Below are positions 17,231 to 27,304 of a DNA stretch of 64,000 nt, one piece after another. Position 1 is the stretch's first letter. The number at the start of each line of letters is the position of its first letter. The DNA is from Trueperaceae bacterium (GTDB lineage: Bacteria > Deinococcota > Deinococci > Deinococcales > Trueperaceae). The stretch is from assembly GCA_020354625.1 (NCBI GenBank), contig CP070651.1:4139952-4203951 (forward strand). Reading direction: 5' to 3'. A model generated the notes under the pieces. It saw nothing but the letters and a program-made list of their open reading frames with translations, was not told the DNA's origin and did not search any database. The translations under genes and the position numbers were made by a program.

Positions 17231-18892
17231 ATGGCGAAACCCGTTATTCTGGCCGTCGATGACGAACCGGCTGTCCTGAGCGCCGTCGAGCGCGACATCC
17301 GCAGCCGTTATGGCAGAGACTACCGCACCATCAAAGCAGGATCTGGTCGCGAGGCGCTCGCTACCGTGCAGCAGCTCGCCCAGCGCAACCGAGCGATCGC
17401 GCTATTTGTCGCCGATCAGCGTATGCCGGAGATGAACGGCACCGAGTTCCTGGCTGAAGCCATCAAACTCTACCCGGACACGCGCAGGGTACTGCTCACT
17501 GCCTACGCAGACACCGAAGCGGCCATCGCCAGCATCAACTCGCTCGGCCTCGACTACTACCTGAGGAAACCCTGGAGCCCACCTGAGGAAACGCTCTATC
17601 CTGTTCTGGACGACCTGTTGAGCGACTGGCAGGCTACCGTTCCCGTACCCTACGACGGGATTCGCGTGGCCGGCACCCAGTGGTCCGCAAAATGCCACTT
17701 TGCCAAGAATTTCCTGGCGCGCAACCAGATCCCCTACCAATGGCTCGATATCGAGAAAAATGCTGAGGCCAAGGAACTGGTCGACCGCATCGATCCGGGC
17801 GAACAGCGTCTCCCCATCGTCTTCTTTCCCGACGGGACCACCTTGGCTGAACCCGATAACGACACCTTGGCCAAAAAGGCGGGTCTCACCACCGAGGCAT
17901 CGAAGCCCTTTTACGATGTGATCATCATCGGTGGGGGCCCCGGGGGTCTCGGGGCGGCCGTTTATGGCGCATCCGAAGGACTTAGCACCGCCCTCATCGA
18001 GCGCGAGGCCGTCGGTGGCCAGGCCGGCACCAGCTCACGCATCGAGAACTATCTCGGTTTCCCCAACGGGCTCAGCGGCGCCGACCTGGCACGCCGCGCC
18101 GAAGCCCAGGCGCGGCGCTTCGGCGCCGAAGTCCTGATTCCGCACGAGGTCAGGGGCATTCGGGTGGAAGACTCCTACCGCATCGTCACCCTGGAAAACG
18201 GGAGCGAGCTGAGCTGTCACGCCCTCATCATCGCCACCGGCGTCAGCGCCCGCAAGCTCAGCGTTCCAGGCATCGACCACCTCAGCGGCGCAGGGGTTTA
18301 CTACGGAGCCGCCCTCACCGAGGCCGCCAATTTTAAAGATCAGCCCGTAGTGGTGGTCGGTGGGGCCAACTCGGCCGGCCAGGGCGCCATGTACTTTTCG
18401 CGCTTCGCCAGCAAGGTATTGATGTTGGTGCGAGCAGACTCGCTGGCAAAGCGGATGTCGCAGTACCTGGTCAATCAGATCGAAGGCACCGAAAACATCG
18501 AAGTGCTGGTCGATACCGAGGTGGTCGAGTTGCTGGGAGAAGACAGATTGACGGGCGTTTCCATCAAGAATAGGGAGACCGGAAACATCTCCACACTGCC
18601 GGCAGCTGCGCTGTTCAGCTTCATCGGGGCCGTGCCGCATACGCAGATGGTCGCCGGCGTGGTCGAGCGGAACGCCGCCGGCTTCATCGTCACCGGGCAA
18701 GATCTCATCCGAGATGGTAAGCGGCCGAGGGGGTGGGCCCTGAAGCGCGACCCCATGCACCTCGAAACGAGCGTGCCCGGTATCTTCGCCGTAGGCGACG
18801 TCCGCCAGGGGGCGATGGCCCGCGTCGCCTCGGCGGTCGGAACGGGAGCGATCGCCATCGGCCTCATCCACCAGTACTTAAAGACCGTATGA
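17231..18892 (+). CDS. Receiver / Grx-like / thioredoxin-reductase-like fusion
   Basis: 553 residues in three parts. Residues 1-125 are a CheY-like receiver with acidic pocket D10-D11, phospho-acceptor D62 and K113. Residues about 140-215 look glutaredoxin-like but the CxxC is SAKC, with only C155 left. From about 228 an FAD/NAD(P) oxidoreductase begins with IIIGGGPGGLGAA and ends with GIFAVGDVRQGA. In thioredoxin reductase the second Rossmann region carries CATC; here it is GVYYGAAL, so the redox disulfide is missing. The ATG follows AAAGGAGAG. The stop overlaps the kinase start (ATGA), so the two form a coupled pair. The output reaction is unknown. Confidence 0.88.
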   Translation: MAKPVILAVDDEPAVLSAVERDIRSRYGRDYRTIKAGSGREALATVQQLAQRNRAIALFVADQRMPEMNGTEFLAEAIKLYPDTRRVLLTAYADTEAAIASINSLGLDYYLRKPWSPPEETLYPVLDDLLSDWQATVPVPYDGIRVAGTQWSAKCHFAKNFLARNQIPYQWLDIEKNAEAKELVDRIDPGEQRLPIVFFPDGTTLAEPDNDTLAKKAGLTTEASKPFYDVIIIGGGPGGLGAAVYGASEGLSTALIEREAVGGQAGTSSRIENYLGFPNGLSGADLARRAEAQARRFGAEVLIPHEVRGIRVEDSYRIVTLENGSELSCHALIIATGVSARKLSVPGIDHLSGAGVYYGAALTEAANFKDQPVVVVGGANSAGQGAMYFSRFASKVLMLVRADSLAKRMSQYLVNQIEGTENIEVLVDTEVVELLGEDRLTGVSIKNRETGNISTLPAAALFSFIGAVPHTQMVAGVVERNAAGFIVTGQDLIRDGKRPRGWALKRDPMHLETSVPGIFAVGDVRQGAMARVASAVGTGAIAIGLIHQYLKTV

Positions 18893-20298
18893 ACGTCGAT
18901 TTTTTACGGCACGTGTCCCTCTTTGCAGACCTGCCGGAGGACGATCTCCAACGCCTTTGCGGCCGAACCCGGGAGTTGGTTCTCCACAAAGGCGAAGAGC
19001 TCTTCTGCGAAGGGAGTGACGGGAACGCCGCGTATGTGATCAAGGAAGGCGAGCTAGAGATCCACAAGGCTTCGGGGGGGCGCGACGTCCTCTTGGACAT
19101 CCGCCAACCCGGTGATGTCATCGGCGAAATCGCCCTGCTGGAAAACACCCCCCGCATGGCCGGGGTGGTGGCCCACACCGATGCGGTGTTGATCGAAGTT
19201 CACAAAGACCAGCTCGAGGAACTCCTGAAGATAAGCCCTTCGGCCGGCCAGATCCTGTTCCGAACCATCTTGGCGCGCTGGCGTCGCACCGAGGCCATGC
19301 TGCGAGAACGGGACAAACTGGCGCAACTCGGCACCCTGACCGCCGGGATCACCCACGAACTCAACAACCCGGCGGCGGCCGTCAGGCGCGGGGCCGAGCA
19401 CCTACAACTCACCCTAAAGCAGTTTCATGAAGCCCTAGAAGAGATCCAACAGATGTCGCTCGACGAGAGCGCCTACCGGGGTCTGATGGAACTCGCCGAA
19501 CGGGTCCGAACCCAGCCGAACCTCGAACTCGATGGGCTGGCGCGCAGCGACCGCGAACAGGAGCTCGAGGAGGTACTCGAAGCGCGTGGGATCGAAGACG
19601 CCTGGGAGCTCGCCCCGATTCTGGCCGATATCGACCTCGACATCATCCCCGAGCTGACCAGGCTTTTTTCGGCGGACCGGCTCGGTCCGGTCGTGCGCTG
19701 GATCGGCACCGAGCAGGCCATGAACAGCCTGCTCAGCGAGCTCGTCCAAGGGGCCTCACGCATTTCAGAAATCATCAAAGCGCTCAAGTCGTATGTCTAC
19801 TTGGATCAGGCCCCGGTGCAAAACGTAGACGTCCACGAAGGGCTCAACAACACCCTGCTGATCCTCCGCAGCAAGCTCAAGGCGGGCATCTCCGTCGAGC
19901 GCGACTACGCTCAAGATCTCCCCTCGATCCAGGCCTACGGCAGCGAACTCAACCAGGTGTGGACCAACCTCATCGACAACGCCGCCGACGCGCTTTCGGC
20001 GCAGCTCGAACAGGGGCGACCCGCCGTGATCAAGCTGCGCACCCGCCGAGAGGGAGACTTCGTGGCGGTGGAGGTCGAAGACAACGGCCCGGGTATCCCC
20101 GAGGAATTGCAGGGGCAGATCTTCGAGCTCTTTTTCACCACCAAGCCTCAAGGGCAGGGGACCGGCATGGGCCTCGACATCAGCTACAACATCGTGGTGA
20201 TGAAGCACGGAGGGGAGATCAAGCTCGATTCCCAGACCGGCAGAACGGTCTTTCAAGTGCTGCTACCGATCCAGAAGGACGCACAGAGTGAGAGATAA
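18889..20298 (+). CDS. cNMP-binding-domain histidine kinase
   Basis: 469 residues. Residues ~5-120 form a CRP-type nucleotide-binding domain with the phosphate cassette GEIALLENTPRMA (79-91). There are no membrane helices. The phospho-acceptor H-box is GITHELNNPAAAV (H156). The C-terminal ATPase has the N-box NLIDNAADAL, G1 DNGPGIP and G2 GQGTGMGLDIS. Its start ATG overlaps the stop of the upstream receiver-oxidoreductase gene, which is its likely phosphotransfer partner. The signal may be cAMP, cyclic di-nucleotide or another ligand; the sequence does not decide. The upstream in-frame extension to 18733 is rejected. Confidence 0.9.
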   Translation: MNVDFLRHVSLFADLPEDDLQRLCGRTRELVLHKGEELFCEGSDGNAAYVIKEGELEIHKASGGRDVLLDIRQPGDVIGEIALLENTPRMAGVVAHTDAVLIEVHKDQLEELLKISPSAGQILFRTILARWRRTEAMLRERDKLAQLGTLTAGITHELNNPAAAVRRGAEHLQLTLKQFHEALEEIQQMSLDESAYRGLMELAERVRTQPNLELDGLARSDREQELEEVLEARGIEDAWELAPILADIDLDIIPELTRLFSADRLGPVVRWIGTEQAMNSLLSELVQGASRISEIIKALKSYVYLDQAPVQNVDVHEGLNNTLLILRSKLKAGISVERDYAQDLPSIQAYGSELNQVWTNLIDNAADALSAQLEQGRPAVIKLRTRREGDFVAVEVEDNGPGIPEELQGQIFELFFTTKPQGQGTGMGLDISYNIVVMKHGGEIKLDSQTGRTVFQVLLPIQKDAQSER

Positions 20299-20335
20299 AG
20301 ATCGTGTGCGTCGTAGGTAGCGAGAGACAAAGCAC

Positions 20336-23300
20336 CTACAAGAACTCCTCGAACGCCATCTCGGCACCGCGCTTCTCCGCCTCGGCGAGCTCATCTGCCG
20401 AAAGACGTTTATTCAGCTCTGCCAAGAGAGCTTCTGCAACGACCTCGTCACCCTGTTTCATCGCCAGCTGCCTCGCTCGATGGACCAGTTCGGCTGCCGC
20501 CAGGCTCTGCTCTTGGCTCACCCTGACCACGGCGAGTTTCAGGAGGATGCCTGCAACGATCGACTGTTCACGCAACGATCGGGCGAGCTTGAGAGCCTGT
20601 CTATAGGAACTGTCGGCTCCGGTCAGATCGCTCTGCTCAAAAGCCACCCGACCCAGGTTGACCAGCGAGGATATCTCGACGGACTTCTCCCCCGTCTGGC
20701 GCGCCCAGGAGAGTGCCTCTTTGGTCAATTGCGCAGCCCGGTCAAACTCGCCAACGTCGATCAGAACATTGGCAAGATTGTTCATCAGGTGGGGGATGAG
20801 CTGATGAAGCCCTAGCTCCTCCGCCAGCTCCAAGCTTTCTTCGAGGAGGGCTCGAGCGCGCCGCGGTTGTCCGGTGCTCATCGCCAGGCTTCCCAGGTTC
20901 ATCATGGCGCGGACCTCTTGGATGCGGTTGCCCGATTCCCGAAAGAGAGACAGGGCCTCCTGAAGATAGCGCCCGGCTTGCTCGGGGTTGCCGAGCTCCT
21001 GCTCGAGCGGTCCCAAGTTGGACAGAAAGACGGCAGCGGTAGCGACCTCACGTTTCGCCTTGGCGAGTTCCAATCCCTCCAGGAAGTACCGTCGTGACCC
21101 CTGGTAGTCGCCAGTCCTTCTGGCGACGGCGCCGAGCGTATTGAGCCCGTGTAAGATCCCCCTGGCTTCTTTTAGAGGACGCAGGAGCACCAGGCTCCTT
21201 TCGGCGTCCATCAAGGCCTGCTGATAACTGCCGAGCCGGAAGCCGATCCAGGCTCTCTCCAGCAGCAAGAAACCGAGTGCGAGGTGGTCGTCGGCAGAGG
21301 CCTCGCTCAACCCGTCAACGGCATAGGAGAAAAGCTCATCGGCAAGCTGAAAGCGCCCACGCGCTTCACAGTAGGACCGTAGCAGAAAGCCGGTTTCGAT
21401 CAAGTCCTTGCGCTGCCTGGTATCCACAGCCCAGCGCCATGCCACGCGGATATTCTCCAACTCCTCTTCTACCTCCATCAGCACATCTTCGTGCCGGACG
21501 CGCAAGAGCGCTTCTTTTCTCTGTTGCACGAAACGGAGGAAGTATTTGCCGTGTTTCTCTCGGGCTTGGCCTTGCTCCTCGCTGCGTTCGGCAAGTTTCT
21601 CTTGCGTGTATTGATAGAGCAGGGGGTGGCGGTCGTAGCGTCCACCGGCGCTCACCCTCAAAAGGGATTTATCCACCAACGCCGCCAGCACGGCAATAGA
21701 CGAACCGGCAACGACCGCCGCGGCTTCCTTGCGAAAGCCCCCAAAAAAGATGGAGAGCTTGCGGAGTACAAGCTGTTCATGAGAGGACAACAGATCCCAG
21801 GAGTATTCGAACACCGCGCGGATACTCTGGTGCCTCTCTTTCAGATTGCGCGGGCTGGAAGCGAGAAAATCGAGACTCTGGCTCAGCTCCTGGGCGATTT
21901 CGGAGGTGGACATGAACCGCGTCCACACCGCAGCCAGCTCGATCCCCAAGGGGAAGCCATCGACCAACCGGCAAATAGTCAAAAGGTTCGCAACGTCCTC
22001 CTCACCGAGTTCGAACCGTGGTCGGACGCGCTTCGCACGCTCCGAAAAGAGCCGCACCGCATCGTAGTCTCCCGCAGTTTCAGGTGTGGACGCCTCTTGC
22101 GGATAGGACAGACCCGCAATGGGCAGAATCCACTCCTCTTCAAGGTTCAGGCGTTCTCGTGAGGTGATGAGCAGGTCGAGGTTGGGACAGGCACGCACCA
22201 ACTCGGAGGCTACCAGCGCACCCTCCAAGAGGTGTTCGTAGTTATCGAGCACCAACAGCAGCCGCATCTCCCCGATCGACCGGGTGAGTTGCCCTATGGA
22301 CTCGTCCTGTTCCTCCAGGTCGAGCCCGAGCACACCGGCGATCAGCCCAGGAATCGCCTGTGCGGAGCTGAGGGCCTCCAGCGGGATGAAATAGACACCG
22401 TCTTCGTACCCCTGCACGAGTTCCTCAGCAGCTCTCAAGGCGATCCGGGACTTGCCCACCCCCCCCAAACCCGTCAACGTCAACAGGCGGCAATCGGGCT
22501 GAGTGAGCAGCTGCACCAACTCGGCGAGTTCCGATTTGCGGCCTACGAAGGAGGTGACCGTCTCGGGCAATCTCGCCGCCGATCGGCTCGAGGCTTGGGG
22601 TTGGGGGGTGGGAGTAGGCATGGACTTCTGGGAGTCGCGCTCTGCCTGACGGATCTCTTCTGCCAGCTGCTCGGTTACCGTGGTGGGCGTCATGTCGAGT
22701 TCACGCTGCAAACGCTCGCTGAACACCTGGTAAACCTGAAGCGCTCTGGACGCATGCCCGGCTATAGCAAGCTGTCTCATGTACGCCCGCACGACCTCCT
22801 CATCGAGATCGTCGTGAGAGAGGAGCGTCGCCAGGAACTCGGCAGCTGCCAGAGAACGCCCCTGGGCTTCGCACTCTTTTGCGTGCTCGAGCAGTCCATC
22901 TCGCCAGGTACTGTGCAGATGCCGGCGCTCTACCTCGAGCCAGGTATCGAACTCGCTCTCTTCCCGGCCGGCCATGCCGGTCAACAGTGGCCCGCGGTAA
23001 AGAGGGTTGGCATCACTCCAGCGACCCTCTTCGAGCGCTTGCCGGAAAGCGGCCAGGTCGGTGGTTACCTGCCAGCGAAGTCGGTGCTGATCGGCTTCCA
23101 GCCCGGCCAGCCATTCGAGCTTGCGTAGGCGTTTGAGCAGCTGGCGCAGATGGTGCCGCGCCGCCTGGGGCGGGCTGTCGGCCCAAAAGAGAAAGGCGAG
23201 GTCTTCACGGCTTACCCAATCACCCGCGTAGGCGAGATAGGCCAAGGCCTGGTAACGCATGTCTGGAGCGACGGATCTCTCTTCACCGGCGAGCTGAATG

Positions 23301-23338
23301 CGCAATGGCCCCAACAGCTGTACCTGCACGGTAGCCAT
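20336..23338 (-). CDS. SARP/AfsR-like regulator with NB-ARC ATPase and TPRs
   Basis: 1000-residue cytosolic transcription regulator of the AfsR/LAL style. The N-terminal ~240 residues combine an OmpR-like DNA-binding fold and a BTAD helical domain (EEVVRAYMRQLAIAGHASRALQVYQVF). A P-loop ATPase follows: FVGRKSELAEL, Walker A GLGGVGKSR (~290), Walker B LLLVLDNYEH. The C-terminal half is a TPR array (repeated LNNLGxVARxxGDY-like units). It is convergent with the kinase pair. No target genes can be read from the sequence. Confidence 0.88.
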   Translation of the reverse strand: MATVQVQLLGPLRIQLAGEERSVAPDMRYQALAYLAYAGDWVSREDLAFLFWADSPPQAARHHLRQLLKRLRKLEWLAGLEADQHRLRWQVTTDLAAFRQALEEGRWSDANPLYRGPLLTGMAGREESEFDTWLEVERRHLHSTWRDGLLEHAKECEAQGRSLAAAEFLATLLSHDDLDEEVVRAYMRQLAIAGHASRALQVYQVFSERLQRELDMTPTTVTEQLAEEIRQAERDSQKSMPTPTPQPQASSRSAARLPETVTSFVGRKSELAELVQLLTQPDCRLLTLTGLGGVGKSRIALRAAEELVQGYEDGVYFIPLEALSSAQAIPGLIAGVLGLDLEEQDESIGQLTRSIGEMRLLLVLDNYEHLLEGALVASELVRACPNLDLLITSRERLNLEEEWILPIAGLSYPQEASTPETAGDYDAVRLFSERAKRVRPRFELGEEDVANLLTICRLVDGFPLGIELAAVWTRFMSTSEIAQELSQSLDFLASSPRNLKERHQSIRAVFEYSWDLLSSHEQLVLRKLSIFFGGFRKEAAAVVAGSSIAVLAALVDKSLLRVSAGGRYDRHPLLYQYTQEKLAERSEEQGQAREKHGKYFLRFVQQRKEALLRVRHEDVLMEVEEELENIRVAWRWAVDTRQRKDLIETGFLLRSYCEARGRFQLADELFSYAVDGLSEASADDHLALGFLLLERAWIGFRLGSYQQALMDAERSLVLLRPLKEARGILHGLNTLGAVARRTGDYQGSRRYFLEGLELAKAKREVATAAVFLSNLGPLEQELGNPEQAGRYLQEALSLFRESGNRIQEVRAMMNLGSLAMSTGQPRRARALLEESLELAEELGLHQLIPHLMNNLANVLIDVGEFDRAAQLTKEALSWARQTGEKSVEISSLVNLGRVAFEQSDLTGADSSYRQALKLARSLREQSIVAGILLKLAVVRVSQEQSLAAAELVHRARQLAMKQGDEVVAEALLAELNKRLSADELAEAEKRGAEMAFEEFL

Positions 23339-23469
23339 AGTGGCCCTATTCTACGCCGCCTCATCTCCCTTACGAGACCTCTCCTTACAGGCTTCTCCTA
23401 CCGTATCTGCTTTACGACGAAACGCTGGACAAAGATGTCGTCGTTGAACGAGGGGGTCTCGTTTTCATT

Positions 23470-23690
23470 TTAGGTCACAACCGGGATGGTAGGTGTTCGT
23501 CTCAGGGTGAAGGCGAAGATGTAGACTTCCCTATCGAGATCGACCTCGACCACATCTCCGCCTGAACCTCGGAACTGGTTACCGTTTTGATCAAACTTCA
23601 TCACAACCATATCCGCGCCGCCCCGGTTGGTGTTGCCGTCGAGCCCCCCTCTGTCCAACCGGTAAGGTGAAGTGCCCTTCACCGAAAGGC
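23470..23690 (-). pseudogene. Remnant of an SBBP beta-propeller protein
   Basis: The peptide GGLDGNTNRGGADMVVMKFD strongly resembles SBBP repeats (LDGNTNAGG-D-FV-KYD-NGN). The frame then continues as FRGSGGDVVEVDLDREVYIFAF and stops. No signal peptide, no complete repeat series and no good start are present. It seems to be a short leftover of a secreted repeat protein. The frame extends to 23811 only by running into a dispersed repeat. Confidence 0.45.
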
Positions 23691-23744
23691 GGTTTAAGAA
23701 CATCCAGGTTATGTTTGCAGAATTGGACCGCGGGCGCCCGCGGG

Positions 23745-23831
23745 ACGCAAGCTCGGCGCTCCGCTGACCCAACCTCGCTTCTGTAGCCTTACGTTTGAGG
23801 CATTGCCCCAAACTCGAGTTGGAGGTCCTTA
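23745..23831. repeat. Dispersed 87-bp repeat, copy A
   Basis: It begins ACGCAAGCTCGGCGCTCCGC and ends near GGAGGTCCTT. The first 28 bases differ at one position from 42195-42222, and the rest aligns with one indel. It lies between the SBBP remnant and the end of the large lipoprotein gene. Confidence 0.7.
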
Positions 23832-23842
23832 GGACCGGAGTA

Positions 23843-26800
23843 CTACCGCTCGAGCGCCCCCATATCAGGTGCCGAGCCTCTAGGCTGACCGAGGATGTCT
23901 TCCGTAGCGGCGTGTTGGCTTGCAGCAGCGCCCTCGACCGGGCTCCCCGCTTGGGGGGTGCCGTAGCTCGTCACCAAGCGCTCGAAGGCCTCACGGATGG
24001 TGGTCGACCCGTCTGCAAAAAGATCCGACTCGGCTTGCCAGCGAGGTAACACCAGACCGGCTTGAGAACCGAGCAGCGGATCAGCTATAACCGCTTGGCT
24101 ATCGTCACTCGGGTTGATGAGCTCAGCTGCGTCCTCTGGAATCGCCTCGCCACCGTTCCAGTAGAGGTTGTTGGTGAGTTCAAAAGAGGCCGTCTCCCCA
24201 ACAGGGGTATCCGAAAAGTCGTCCTCGCCACCAGGGCCGGCTGCTCCCATGCTCCCGCTCGGATCGGACCAGATGTTGTTGTAGAAACGGATATTCTGGT
24301 TGGCCGGGTTGTCCCCTTCGGTGTTGAGGCGCATGGCGAAGGTGGCAGCCGGGAGGTCTCCCACCACCGTGTTATGGCGAAAGGTGATGTCGCTCCCCCC
24401 CTTGACCCCAAAGGGTGCCCGCATGGCGCTCGAGCTGTTGCCGAGCATGAGGTTGTTCTCGACCAAAACCTCTTTGGCCTCGAAGTAGCTCTGCCCATCT
24501 TCGCCGACGAGCACGAAGTTGTGGCCGCTCGAGCCCTGCCAGTTGAGAAACACGTTGCGCCGCACGGTGACCCGTTCACTCCCCAAGATGGCGTCGTCAT
24601 CTGCGTTGCTGTCTTTGATGACGATGAAACTGCTGGTGTCGCCCCCATCCACCCGGCCACTGCCCTCGAAGTCGTTCATGAAGATATTGTCCTGAATGAC
24701 GAGGTCGGTCACGCTGTTGGCATCGATATGCTCGTCGCTCCCCGCTTGGTTGTAAAAGAGGTTGCCCTCTACCGTGATGTGGTGGGCCGAGTTGTTGATC
24801 TTGAGTAGGTCGTTGTCGAAACTATCGTGGATGACATTGTTTCTCAAAGTAATCTCGCTGACGTTGCCTTCGCCTGCACCGTCGATATGGACCACCAACG
24901 GTCCGCTGCCAGGCCCAAGGTGGGCGATGTCGAAACCTTCCAGGGTGACGCCGCGCACCTCACCGTCGTAGCCGTAGATGGTTACGGTCTGCTCGTCAAA
25001 ACTGCGGATCTTGGCTCGGTAGGGGACTTTCGAGCAGACCAGGACGCCCTCATCGAAAACACCTCTGATGCGCGTTCTCCCGGTGTAGGTGCCGGGCGCC
25101 ACCACAATGGTGCTCCCATCCGGTACTTGCGTGAGCGCAAAGGGGATCGATCCCCACGGCTCGGCAACCGAACCGTCGCCGGCACCGTCGCTGCCGTTTA
25201 CGGCTACGTGGAAGGTCTGGCCGCCGGTGGGTTGGCAAGATGCCGCCGGTGGCTGTGAAGAAGTGTCATCACTGATGATGGTGAGTTGCGCTGAAGCCGT
25301 TTCCAGGCTCACTCCGGCGCTCGGATTATCCAGTGTCAGGGTGAGCGTCTCGTTGGCTTCGGTATCGTCATCATCGATAATGTCGACGGTGAACGTCTTA
25401 TCCGCCATATCACCGTCCGTCCAGGTGAGCGTGCCCGCAGTGTGGCTGTAGTCACTGCCGGCAGTGGCGGTGCCGGCAGCTGTGGCGTAGCCCACCGACA
25501 CCTCTCCCTCGCTACCCCCACTCCTCCTCACGGTGATGGTGGCGCGCCCTTGTGGTTCCGTCACCGAATAGTTCGTCGAAGTAAACGCCAAACTTCCAGG
25601 CCCCGGTGTGAGGGAAGCAGCACCGCAACCGATGCCGATGTCGCTCACATCTCGATCGCTTAACGCTAGGAAGAAGCTACCGTCTGGCCCCATCACCTTG
25701 AGTTCGTGGACACCCGATCCACCGGGACGATCCAACCAGAGCGAGACAATTCGCCCGTCAGGAAGAACACACGGCGAGTTGTCGTTGTTGAACTCGGCCG
25801 TGAACCGCTCCGGGACAACCGACCCCACCGGAAGCCTCCAGATCTGCTCCCCATCCCAGTCGGCCTCGAACACAACGCCGCCATCAGGTGCATAGTCCGG
25901 GTGATGGAGCGCCCCTGTAGTGGGAAATCCCGCTGGGCTGTCCGCCGGCGTGAGCAGCACCTCGAAATTGCTCCCATCGGTGTCGACCTGGCAAATCGCT
26001 GTGCCTGCTCCCGCAAACGGCACGTCACCGCAGTCGAAGACCACCTTGCCGCCGTCACTTGAGAGCGCCGCTTGGTCGTTCCACTCAAAGGGTGAACTCG
26101 TCGTCAAGAGTTCGGGCTCACTCCAGCTGGGGCCGCTCCGCCTGGTCACCCACAGATCTTGATCGTGCGTCCCACCATCACTGTAGACCAAAAGATTACC
26201 GCCCGAAGCGATGGCGATGTGGCTCGTGAAGGGAACCTCGGCAAAGCTTTCAAACGGAACCACCTCCACCGCCGACAAGTCACTCGTCGGTACCACCAGC
26301 ACGCAGGGACCTCCCAGAGGGCACTCTGCAAAGGCGCCGTCGACGATGAGCACCAACCACTCGCCGTCCGGTGAGATGTTCACGAAGGTATCGCTGGCTC
26401 CAAGCGCTTGGTTGAGATCCTGCGGTGTCGCACCCTCTCGCGCCTCGAGCAGGAACGAGTCGGGTTCGATGGTGTAGGTGATAAAGCCACTACCTGTGGG
26501 CGTTACTCGCTTTGGCTGGACGACGATGCCAGCTTGAGCACTGGCACCGCAGGCAGTAGCGGTGACGGTGTCGGTCGCTTGTGCGCTGACGATAGCTGGG
26601 GGGGTGTACTCGATTGTCGTTCCTGTTTCTGAGAACACACTACCGACTGCACCGGGGTTCAGCGACCAGACAGGTTCTTCACTGCAGTCTTCAGCACCAG
26701 CCGTAAAGGTCACGGCGGGACCATTCGGTTGCACGATGATGCTTCCAGGAGTGATGGTGAGTGAGCCCCCGCGAGTTTCCGGCTGGGGTGTGACCGTTTG

Positions 26801-26866
26801 CCCACAGGCCACCAACATAAGAGCGGCGATCAGCAACCAACCTATCGACCTCAAGATCTGTGTCAT
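23843..26866 (-). CDS. Large lipoprotein with Calx-beta and beta-helix domains
   Basis: 1007 residues from the ATG at 26866, preceded by AAAGAGG. The longer frame to 26965 is rejected because this start gives a clean lipoprotein signal ([17 protein letters not shown], lipobox LVAC|G). An Ig-like or Big segment follows, then a region with PD40/WD40-like strands ([24 protein letters not shown]). A Calx-beta domain follows ([10 protein letters not shown] ... GTATAGSDY ... [16 protein letters not shown]). The rest is a right-handed beta-helix with a DUF1565-type start ([20 protein letters not shown]) and repeated N-N-V/I-ihnS-like turns. It is likely a cell-surface binding or polysaccharide-acting protein. 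No catalytic residues can be assigned. Confidence 0.78.
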   Translation of the reverse strand: MTQILRSIGWLLIAALMLVACGQTVTPQPETRGGSLTITPGSIIVQPNGPAVTFTAGAEDCSEEPVWSLNPGAVGSVFSETGTTIEYTPPAIVSAQATDTVTATACGASAQAGIVVQPKRVTPTGSGFITYTIEPDSFLLEAREGATPQDLNQALGASDTFVNISPDGEWLVLIVDGAFAECPLGGPCVLVVPTSDLSAVEVVPFESFAEVPFTSHIAIASGGNLLVYSDGGTHDQDLWVTRRSGPSWSEPELLTTSSPFEWNDQAALSSDGGKVVFDCGDVPFAGAGTAICQVDTDGSNFEVLLTPADSPAGFPTTGALHHPDYAPDGGVVFEADWDGEQIWRLPVGSVVPERFTAEFNNDNSPCVLPDGRIVSLWLDRPGGSGVHELKVMGPDGSFFLALSDRDVSDIGIGCGAASLTPGPGSLAFTSTNYSVTEPQGRATITVRRSGGSEGEVSVGYATAAGTATAGSDYSHTAGTLTWTDGDMADKTFTVDIIDDDDTEANETLTLTLDNPSAGVSLETASAQLTIISDDTSSQPPAASCQPTGGQTFHVAVNGSDGAGDGSVAEPWGSIPFALTQVPDGSTIVVAPGTYTGRTRIRGVFDEGVLVCSKVPYRAKIRSFDEQTVTIYGYDGEVRGVTLEGFDIAHLGPGSGPLVVHIDGAGEGNVSEITLRNNVIHDSFDNDLLKINNSAHHITVEGNLFYNQAGSDEHIDANSVTDLVIQDNIFMNDFEGSGRVDGGDTSSFIVIKDSNADDDAILGSERVTVRRNVFLNWQGSSGHNFVLVGEDGQSYFEAKEVLVENNLMLGNSSSAMRAPFGVKGGSDITFRHNTVVGDLPAATFAMRLNTEGDNPANQNIRFYNNIWSDPSGSMGAAGPGGEDDFSDTPVGETASFELTNNLYWNGGEAIPEDAAELINPSDDSQAVIADPLLGSQAGLVLPRWQAESDLFADGSTTIREAFERLVTSYGTPQAGSPVEGAAASQHAATEDILGQPRGSAPDMGALER

Positions 26867-27263
26867 GCCTGTCAACCTCTTTCCTTCTTCGCCGATGGGG
26901 AACACGAGTTCCGCTCTCTCTCGGATTTCGACTGTTTCGCTCATCTTTTCAAACTGATCAATCATCTAGGGCCTCCACGCTCACCCTAGAGAGGGGGGCG
27001 TGTTCTGGGCGTGTCGCGGCTCGAATGAATGCGCCACGCAACGCTTCTGCCAATCCCTGACGGTGCCGAGACGGAACGCTTCGGCAGCTCCCAGGATCAT
27101 GGACCGTCCAGGACTTTCTATGATGAGATAAATAGAGGGCCAACCTTTTCCGACGGTTGGCCCTACGCTGGCTCGGTACCGTGAGAGGTCGACTTCCGGC
27201 AAAGGGTAGGGGCCCGGCATCAGCCGAGCCCCAAACTGCGTTTAACGTCTCTTAAGTGTTTTC
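26867..27263. other. Spacer between lipoprotein and rhodanese genes
   Basis: About 400 bases without a supported gene. It must hold the lipoprotein promoter (near 26870-26960). A perfect inverted repeat lies at 27136-27164 (AGGGCCAACC/GGTTGGCCCT with a nine-base loop), probably structural RNA or a terminator without a T-run. Short frames here look like shadows. Confidence 0.5.
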
Positions 27264-27296
27264 GTTATTCGGTCTGGCTAGGCCAGAACGAATAAC
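27264..27296. terminator. Hairpin just after the rhodanese gene
   Basis: GTTATTCG + TCTGGC pair with GCCAGA + CGAATAAC around a TAG loop, with one G-A mismatch. It lies eight bases past the rhodanese stop codon, where an operon terminator would be expected. No T-run follows, so it may be factor-dependent or an mRNA 3'-end stabiliser. Confidence 0.5.
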
Positions 27297-27304
27297 AGGA
27301 TATA

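Noticed and set aside
18035-18871. 278-codon antisense frame opposite the flavoenzyme
   Set aside because: Antisense shadow of the FAD/NAD domain; no start signal.
20299-20335. Terminator between the kinase and the SARP gene
   Set aside because: GTAGGT/ACCTAC arms are only six bases with a long loop and no T-run.
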